Shown here: positions 59,251-64,000 of the stretch, piece by piece | Position numbering within the stretch: the stretch's first letter is position 1 | Layout of the letters: the number at the start of each line of letters is the position of its first letter | NCBI GenBank assembly: GCA_022414725.1 | Contig: CM039462.1 | Coordinates: 36,756,605-36,820,604, forward strand | Source of the DNA: Microglena sp. YARC | Lineage: Eukaryota; Chlorophyta; Chlorophyceae; Chlamydomonadales; Chlamydomonadaceae | Reading direction: 5' to 3' | DNA length: 64,000 nt | Program-made: the position numbers and the translations under genes | Notes under the pieces: generated by a model | The model's input: the letters and a program-made list of their open reading frames with translations, nothing else | Told to the model about the DNA's origin: nothing | Database searches by the model: none

Positions 59251-59847
59251 ATGGCAAACTTTACTGAATTATACAACGATGTTGCCAATGACACTTCATG
59301 CGTTCCGTCGGATCCATTTTGCGATCGCGCAAGAGAACTCCTTCCGCCCATGGCGCGCGTTTGGAAGGTACTTGCAAAGCTCGCCGTTCAATCGTGGGAC
59401 AACGAAATATACGACGGAGAATTTATTGCCAACGTCTACACAGACGGAAACCACGCCAAGCTGTTTATCGTCAGTCTGATTGCAGTCTCGCCGGACAATA
59501 TCATGTGCGATCCCCGCTTCCAAGGCATGCTTCTTGGTTTGGAAGCCGCCTTCTTGTACTCTTGTTCCGATCAACCTCACATCACACGCAAGATTGTAAG
59601 CAGTCTGTTCATTGAGGTGGATGACGAGATGATCGAGGGGGTGTCAGATTATGGATTAGTCAATATGGAATGGGACTTTGTACAGCACATAGCGTCCCAG
59701 TGGTTGCGAGCGTGGTGCTCGGCGCGCAAGATCCAGCGCATGTACCGAAAGTACATCGAGCACAAAAAGATCCAGCGCCAAAAGCGCCTCCTCATCACAA
59801 TCCCCAGGATCGTGTCATTGCTCAAGGATTGCAAGGGTCGCGAATAA
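59251..59847 (+). CDS. IQ-motif protein, intact copy
   Basis: The 198-residue protein has a globular N-terminal part (MANFTELYNDVANDTS, ARELLPPMARVWKVLAKLAV, DGNHAKLFIVSLIAVSPDNI) and a basic C-terminus with an IQ-like motif ARKIQRMYRKYIEHKK (residues ~162-177), the pattern IQxxxRxxxxxxK that binds calmodulin or EF-hand proteins in eukaryotes. No other domain is recognised. It sits behind an AAAATTGA motif and a CCCACAAACAC repeat in its leader. A broken duplicate follows at 61202. Confidence 0.65.
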   Translation: MANFTELYNDVANDTSCVPSDPFCDRARELLPPMARVWKVLAKLAVQSWDNEIYDGEFIANVYTDGNHAKLFIVSLIAVSPDNIMCDPRFQGMLLGLEAAFLYSCSDQPHITRKIVSSLFIEVDDEMIEGVSDYGLVNMEWDFVQHIASQWLRAWCSARKIQRMYRKYIEHKKIQRQKRLLITIPRIVSLLKDCKGRE

Positions 59848-59927
59848 GTAATTATTCGAGAACAACTGTTTTTTTTTTACCTTTTTCCTCAAAGACCAGA
59901 ATCTAATTCTGTACCAGCATCTAATTC

Positions 59928-60039
59928 TGATACCGGAATAGTTTGTTAAGCAGACGCCTGCTTGAGACGGTATTTAATGGAAGGTGAATCGCGGATTCGA
60001 GGAATGAATCATGGATGTTGGTACTGACGACTGCTCAAC
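59928..60039 (+). promoter_or_regulatory. conserved upstream module (copy 2)
   Basis: It is nearly identical to the second half of 58204-58398: GATACCGGAATAGTTTG, AAGCAGACGCCTGCTT, GAATCGCGGATTCGAGGAAT and GTACTGACGACTGCTCAACA. The ATG of the next gene lies within the last shared segment. Confidence 0.6.
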
Positions 60040-60196
60040 ATGAGTAAAAAGCTGTGCATGGGCGACATCGCTCAATTAAAAAAGACACAGGCAGATGAGC
60101 AGGTGTTTCCATATGAAGGGACTTGGTACAGTAGAAAAATTCCGAATTATGGATTTAGATTCACAAAAACTTCATCTGGAATAAAAGTAACTTATA
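60040..60196 (+). pseudogene. 5' part of an unknown gene interrupted by a 543-bp mariner
   Basis: The frame starts MSKKLCMGDIAQLKKTQADE and is open to the TA at 60195-60196 (…SSGIKVTY). Removing 60197-60741 (element and one TA) continues the frame into the stretch at 60742-61079 (MNGISILVNDFGFLQPSEMD), which makes the interruption certain in my view. Lys-rich N-terminus; no family recognised. Confidence 0.65.
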
Positions 60197-60739
60197 CAGT
60201 CAGAGACAGAATTTGTGGGACACCCTTACCGGTGACCCTTGAACCCAATTGATTGGGTAGGTCAGCTAAAGGTTTTGTATCAAGGTCCCAATCCTTCGTG
60301 TCCTTCATCCCGTATTTCAGCTGGCCCAGAGGATAACAATTGTAAGCTGCTAACTGACCCAGGTGGGTCGGTTGGTTGAGCGCCCACATTTGCCTCTCCG
60401 GAAGCTGGGGTTTTAGGGGGGGGGCGAGGGAACACAGAATACATCCGGTCGCTCCACGTTATCAGAAGCAGAAGAAGGTTCAGCAGAGTTCACGTCTAGG
60501 TTCCAGGTTGCACTATAGCCACATTGGATGCGCTTTTGACACTGTTGTGACAGTGCAGTACTTAGTGGACCTTGACGTTATTTACCACCATCTTCTGCTT
60601 CTCAAACGTTTACCCCCTTCTCCTTTGTCTGACACTACTTCTTCTTCTCATGGTGATACACTATTGCCCTCACATTTCCTTATACCCATAATCAACTTTT
60701 CAAAATAAAAGGTGTCCCACAATCAAATGTCCATAGCTG
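60197..60739 (+). mobile_element. 543-bp non-autonomous mariner element
   Basis: The left end is CAGTCAGAGACAGAATTTGT; the right end as complement is CAGCTATGGACATTTGATTG; both continue GTGGGACACC. TA is present at 60195-60196 and 60740-60741. The left 230 bases match 46180-46420. The GGGACAC subterminal box is shared with element 1, which may mobilise it. Confidence 0.82.
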
Positions 60740-60741
60740 TA

Positions 60742-61079
60742 TGAATGGAATTTCTATATTGGTAAATGATTTTGGTTTTCTGCAACCATCTGAAATGGAT
60801 ATATCATGCATAGAAATCATCCTACACTTGTTTGGAAGTTCACATCTCCTTCAACTGCCACTTACAGTTCACATGTATTTATCAAACAAAATGCGCAGGA
60901 GCCGGTGTGAGGGGTGGTCGAGGTTTCAAGAACCTTGTCTTCTTCACCCCCGATTGCAGAGAACTGTTAACATCAGTCAGTGCCATCTCATGGAGCATCA
61001 CGACATCATCGCATGCACAGCTCGGAGAAATTCCATGCAGCTTGAAATTGCCAACGAGGCTTCAAAAGCCGCCGTGTAG
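60742..61079 (+). pseudogene. 3' part of the unknown gene interrupted by the 543-bp mariner
   Basis: In frame with 60040-60194 after excision. It reads LQPSEMDISCIEIILHLFGS, SHLLQLPLTVHMYLSNKM. From about 60895 another frame (GVRGGRGFKNLVFFTPDCRE) looks more protein-like, so a further one-base break is likely there. The last ~20 codons overlap the start of the second duplication copy. Confidence 0.5.
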
Positions 61080-61857
61080 TGGGTGAGAATGAATGGACGG
61101 ATGGGGGGCATGCGAAAGCCGCATGTGAAAAAAAAATTGACTGAATTGTCATAAAAGAAACCTATAACCACCACAAACACCCACAAATACCCACAAACAC
61201 AATGGCAAACTTTACTGAATTATACAACGATGTTGCCAATGACACTTCGGGCGTTCCGTCGGATCCATTTTGCGATCGCGCAAGAGAACTCATTCCGCCC
61301 ATGGCGCGCGTTTGGGAGGTACTTGCAAAGCTCGCCATTCAATCGTGGGACAACGAAATACAAAAGGTCTGCTACGGAGAATTGACTGCCAACGACTACA
61401 CAGACGGAAACCACGCCAAGCTGTTTATCCTCAATCTGATGACAGTCTCGCCGGACAATATCATATGCGATCCCCGCTTCCAAGGCATGCTTCTTGGTTT
61501 GGAAGCCGTCTTCCCGTACAATCCTTTTTGTTCCGATCACCCTCACATCACACGCAAGATTGTAAGCAGTCTGTTCATTGAGGTGGATGACGAGATGATC
61601 GATTGGTGTCATCTGATGGATTCGTCAATATGGAATGGGACTTTGTACAGCACATAGCGTCCCAGTGGTTGCGATCGTGTGCTCGGCTCGCAAGATCCAG
61701 CGCACGTACCGCAATTACATCGAGCACAAAGAGATCCAGCGCCAAAAGCGCCTCCTCATCACAATCCCCAGGATCGTGTCATTGCTCAAGGATTGCAAGG
61801 GTCGCGAATAAGTAATTATTCGAGAACAACTGTTTTTTTTTACCTTTTTCCTCAAAG
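61020..61857 (+). repeat. segmental duplication, copy 2
   Basis: See 59049-59880. This copy carries small insertions (for example CAAAAGGTCTGC near 61362 and AATCCTTTT near 61521) and frame-breaking indels near 61600 and 61675. Confidence 0.85.
61202..61811 (+). pseudogene. IQ-motif protein, decayed duplicate
   Basis: The first 135 codons match 59251-59847, with two in-frame insertions (QKVCYGE region and NPF). After DDEMIDW the frame shifts (near 61600) and again near 61675; the C-terminal IQ region (ARKIQRTYRNYIEHKE) survives in another frame. It is a pseudogene unless the breaks are sequence errors. Confidence 0.75.
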
Positions 61858-61923
61858 TCCAGACACTGCATCACCCGGCTCGGATGCCAGGTCCGCCGAA
61901 TGAGCTCCTCCCTGATGAATTAC

Positions 61924-62057
61924 GGTTTACCAAAGAGGCTACTTGAATATCATCTTCGAGAACCTCTTCAACCTGCTGCACCCCCCAACGTTGCCCAAAA
62001 GCAACGATCTGCAGTCTGGATGAGTATAAGGTGTGTCCCACTTTATTTGAGAACAAT
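61924..62057 (+). mobile_element. solo right end of element 1 with the guide-RNA hairpin
   Basis: ACGGTTTACCAAAGAGGCTA … TCTTCGAGAACCTCTTCAAC … hairpin CTGCA/CGTTGC/GCAACG/TGCAG (61976-62014) … GTCCCACTTTATTTGAGAAC matches 42278-42405. The extreme end (CAACTGTA) is replaced, the sequence passing directly into the next gene. The hairpin is unchanged, base for base. Confidence 0.8.
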
Positions 62058-62579
62058 ATGATCGTGATCGGGGCAGATGCCACCGGTGCATGTGAGAAGT
62101 TCCCCAGTCATGTCCCGTGCGCCTTTGTCACCATTCCTATGGGAGAAATCGTTGAGATATTCAGTCTGTCAGGCGACGGCACATTCAAGACCGGTGCCAC
62201 CCTGGAACTCAAAATAGGTGACGAACACACATGGCATGAGGTAGACGCCCTACGAAGGGACATGATCAAGAAATGGTTTGATGTGGACGAGGCGGTGTTC
62301 CTGCCACCACGGACCATCACAGTGTTCGTGCCTAGTTACACCACCATCTATGACACGAGTGATGCTGGCGAGGGCACATGCAGCCTGTCATGCACCACTG
62401 GGGACACGCCGTTGCATGTCGGAGACCGCATCGGATTGTATGCCACACTGCGTAGTTTCGGCAGACATACGGTTTGCCATGCTGACGATTCATACCACAG
62501 CTTGGTGTTCGAATGCGAAGGCATCACGGCGGTAGTGAACGAGTTGATCACAAACTCTGGATCACGCCGGAGCGCATGA
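62058..62579 (+). CDS. hypothetical protein, 173 residues
   Basis: I choose the ATG at 62058 (MIVIGADATGACEKFPSHVP) because upstream codons are transposon sequence. The protein is beta-rich: FVTIPMGEIVEIFSLSGDGT, ATLELKIGDEHTWHEVD, FLPPRTITVFVPSYTTIYD, GDRIGLYATLRSFGRHT. No family recognised. It abuts the solo element-1 end, so its promoter may have been replaced. Confidence 0.55.
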   Translation: MIVIGADATGACEKFPSHVPCAFVTIPMGEIVEIFSLSGDGTFKTGATLELKIGDEHTWHEVDALRRDMIKKWFDVDEAVFLPPRTITVFVPSYTTIYDTSDAGEGTCSLSCTTGDTPLHVGDRIGLYATLRSFGRHTVCHADDSYHSLVFECEGITAVVNELITNSGSRRSA

Positions 62580-62587
62580 AAAGGTTT

Positions 62588-62604
62588 TACTGTTCCGCCG
62601 ACTG
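62588..62604 (-). mobile_element. solo left terminal repeat of element-2 family
   Basis: TTACTGTTCCGCCGACTG is followed by TA (62605-62606). It is only the outer ~17-18 bases. Confidence 0.55.
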
Positions 62605-62655
62605 TAGCGAGTCGTTCCTATTTTTATATTTTTATACATGTATACGTGTACGTAA

Positions 62656-63153
62656 ATGTCTTCAACAACCCGCAATTCCTCTTCTACTTCAAAACGTAAG
62701 AAGACTTCTGGAGATGCGACTTTTGCAGCTAAGCTGGCTGTGTTCATGTTGAACGCTCAATCACACGACATTCATTTTTCCGAGAAGGAGGGCTTCCTTC
62801 ACTCGAGTGATTACGTGAAGGGTATCATCCCCCTTTTGCATATGAACATCAGTCGCGAGGGGTTTCAAGTGGTTATGTGCACTACGAAGGGTAATTTGTC
62901 CATTGCCCTAGCTCAGTTGTGTAGTAGCAAGAACATCGAGGATATTCTTTCTTTCGAAAAGTTCAGTTGCCTGCGTCAGTGTGCTTTTACAAGTGACGTT
63001 CTTGTTGACCGTTTCGTAGACACGATTGAGACTTCTTATGAGACCCGCAAGAACGGAATTAAGTTGGTGAAGCAGTTGGCTAAGCACCAGCGATGGCAGG
63101 TGAGTGCCGGTATCATCCCCGAGTCCTCGATCGCGTGGTCTGAGAATCTTTAA
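62656..63153 (+). CDS. hypothetical protein, 165 residues
   Basis: The intact frame has a Ser/Thr/Lys-rich N-terminus (MSSTTRNSSSTSKRKKTSGD, possible nuclear-targeting cluster KRKK) and then a helical globular part: FAAKLAVFMLNAQSHDIHFS, VKGIIPLLHMNISREGFQVV, LVDRFVDTIETSYETRKNGI. No family recognised. It follows a solo mariner end and a TATA-like ATTTTTATATTTTTAT. Confidence 0.6.
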   Translation: MSSTTRNSSSTSKRKKTSGDATFAAKLAVFMLNAQSHDIHFSEKEGFLHSSDYVKGIIPLLHMNISREGFQVVMCTTKGNLSIALAQLCSSKNIEDILSFEKFSCLRQCAFTSDVLVDRFVDTIETSYETRKNGIKLVKQLAKHQRWQVSAGIIPESSIAWSENL

Positions 63154-63161
63154 ATACAAAA

Positions 63162-63372
63162 AAAATTGAAAGGTTTTTCGGAACGTTAGGAATACAACAA
63201 AAACCTCCTCACACCCCTTAATATACTGCATCTGTCATACGAAATGTTTGGAATCTCTGACGTCTTCGCAATCATTGCGTCCCGACCCAAGGTATTCGTC
63301 ATTTACGACAACCCGACTTTCGTCGCCAAGCCTGTGTTAACACGCAAAGGGATGTCCCACACCAAGAAGTAA
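63162..63372 (+). CDS. small hypothetical protein (42 residues) behind an AAAATTGA motif
   Basis: The coding part is 63244-63372: MFGISDVFAIIASRPKVFVI then YDNPTFVAKPVLTRKGMSHT and KK. Support is the AAAATTGA motif (63162-63169) at a distance of 74 bases and a TTAATATACTGCATC stretch before the start. No family recognised. Confidence 0.4.
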
Positions 63373-63474
63373 TCTGGATGAGAAGGTGTTCCTGTTTCAA
63401 GTATTTGAAACAAAACGGGCCAAAATCAGCACCTCCACGTGGTGGCCCTGGATACCCAACCAAGCTGAAACAAA

Positions 63475-63592
63475 TAAAACTATTTATAACTATTTATATT
63501 TATATTATATTTATATTATATTTATATTATTATATTTATATTTATATTTATAACTATTTATAACTATTTATAACTATTTATATTTGTTTTAT
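63475..63592. repeat. AT-only low-complexity repeat
   Basis: Interleaved TTTATATTATA and AACTATTTATA units cover about 118 bases with hardly any G or C. Confidence 0.9.
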
Positions 63593-63600
63593 TGTTTTTG

Positions 63601-63629
63601 GATGTTTCATTTTACTGTTCCGCCGACTG
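63601..63629 (-). mobile_element. solo left end of element-2 family
   Basis: GATGTTTCATTTTACTGTTC followed by CGCCGACTG ends before TA (63630-63631). It matches the outer 29 bases of the left end of element 2 and of the 434-bp element. Confidence 0.75.
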
Positions 63630-63631
63630 TA

Positions 63632-63893
63632 GTTACACATATGTATGTGAAAGGGGATCCGCGCTTGTTGAATACAAAATCCTGGGCTTCCCTTATTTTT
63701 ATCTTCGAGAACCTCTTCAACATTCTACACGAACCACTTTTTGTAGATAAATTCAGCAACAACGGCAACAAATAAAACAAAGATAGCTCTTTTCAAGTAC
63801 ATGTTTGTGCGGGCGCGACTCTCCTGTTCGCGAGCAAAACGGTACGCCCTTGACCCAGTATGCTTCGAGACTCCCCACAAGTGAGAAACCCGA
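63632..63893. other. no gene; fragment of element-1 right region
   Basis: TCTTCGAGAACCTCTTCAAC (63702-63721) matches the element-1 right region (42305) for about 21 bases and then diverges. Nothing else is supported. Confidence 0.45.
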
Positions 63894-63900
63894 AACTCGA

Positions 63901-63933
63901 AACCCTAAACCATAAACCCTAAACCCTAAACCC
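63901..63933. repeat. interstitial plant-type telomere-like repeat (CCCTAAA)n
   Basis: Four to five units: AACCCTAAACCATAAACCCT then AAACCCTAAACCC, one of them imperfect. The C-rich strand runs 5' to 3' rightward, so a chromosome end would lie to the left; unique sequence continues on both sides, so this is interstitial. Confidence 0.75.
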
Positions 63934-64000
63934 AGCTATGGATTGTACAAAACATCAGGATCCACCACTTCAGTCCTTTTTCATGGAGCAACTTTCTATT

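Larger units (their letters stand above)
59049..59880 (+). repeat. segmental duplication, copy 1 (second copy 61020-61857)
   Basis: Both copies run from GAAATTCCATGCAGC through GAATGGACGGATGGGGGGCA, AAAAAATTGACTGAATTGTC, a series of CCCACAAACAC units, the IQ-motif gene and TATTCGAGAACAACTG plus a T-run. They are about 90% alike by eye. Confidence 0.85.

Noticed and set aside
63584..63775. 63-codon frame
   Set aside because: It is composed of a mariner terminal repeat and a fragment of the element-1 right end.

Overview
The window looks like giant-virus (Nucleocytoviricota-like) DNA, either a viral genome or a viral island endogenised in a microbial eukaryote, with dense Tc1/mariner transposon colonisation. 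The virus-type genes are: a fused mRNA capping enzyme; an archaeo-eukaryotic primase fused to a UL9-type helicase; long fibre-like proteins with a C-terminal intramolecular chaperone (peptidase S74); an RCC1-repeat fibre protein of about 2070 residues; T5orf172-type genes; and F-box/LRR, caspase-like and LRAT-like genes. Signs of a eukaryotic setting are a eukaryotic-type cysteinyl-tRNA synthetase, Fanzor nucleases in mariner elements, and a short (CCCTAAA)n stretch near the right edge. I cannot name a species. A 1000-base N gap (10583-11582) shows this is a scaffold.

Layout. 1-10.6 kb: two fibre-like genes (minus strand) and the capping enzyme (plus strand), all with many single-base frame breaks. 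11.6-15.9 kb: degenerate tandem repeats and transposon remnants with no convincing gene. 15.9-20.5 kb: a tandemly reiterated, frame-broken gene with a T5orf172 (GIY-YIG-like) domain and Glu/Lys/Arg-rich linkers. 20.8-23.1 kb: primase-helicase, followed by palindrome-containing direct repeats (23.3-24.0 kb). 24.8-33.6 kb: a second S74 fibre gene and the RCC1 fibre gene. 34.5-63.8 kb: small genes (caspase-like x3, LRAT-like x2, P-loop ATPase, F-box/LRR, IQ-motif protein, many unknowns) cut up by mariner elements.

The most notable content is the transposon system. Two full elements (39031-42409 and 46429-49902) carry a DDE transposase followed by a Fanzor RNA-guided nuclease, with TA target duplications and hairpins at the right end that are candidate guide-RNA scaffolds. 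The first sits inside an unrelated open reading frame that becomes continuous again when the element and one TA copy are removed; a 543-bp non-autonomous element at 60197-60739 does the same in another gene. Related ends flank a cysteinyl-tRNA synthetase gene and a 434-bp element with its own reading frame, which suggests mariner elements that pick up host or viral genes and supply the start and stop codons from their terminal repeats.

Many frame breaks lie at homopolymers, especially left of 20 kb, so sequencing error and real decay cannot be separated here. Where a gene is broken I give the span of the whole gene and say where the frame changes.
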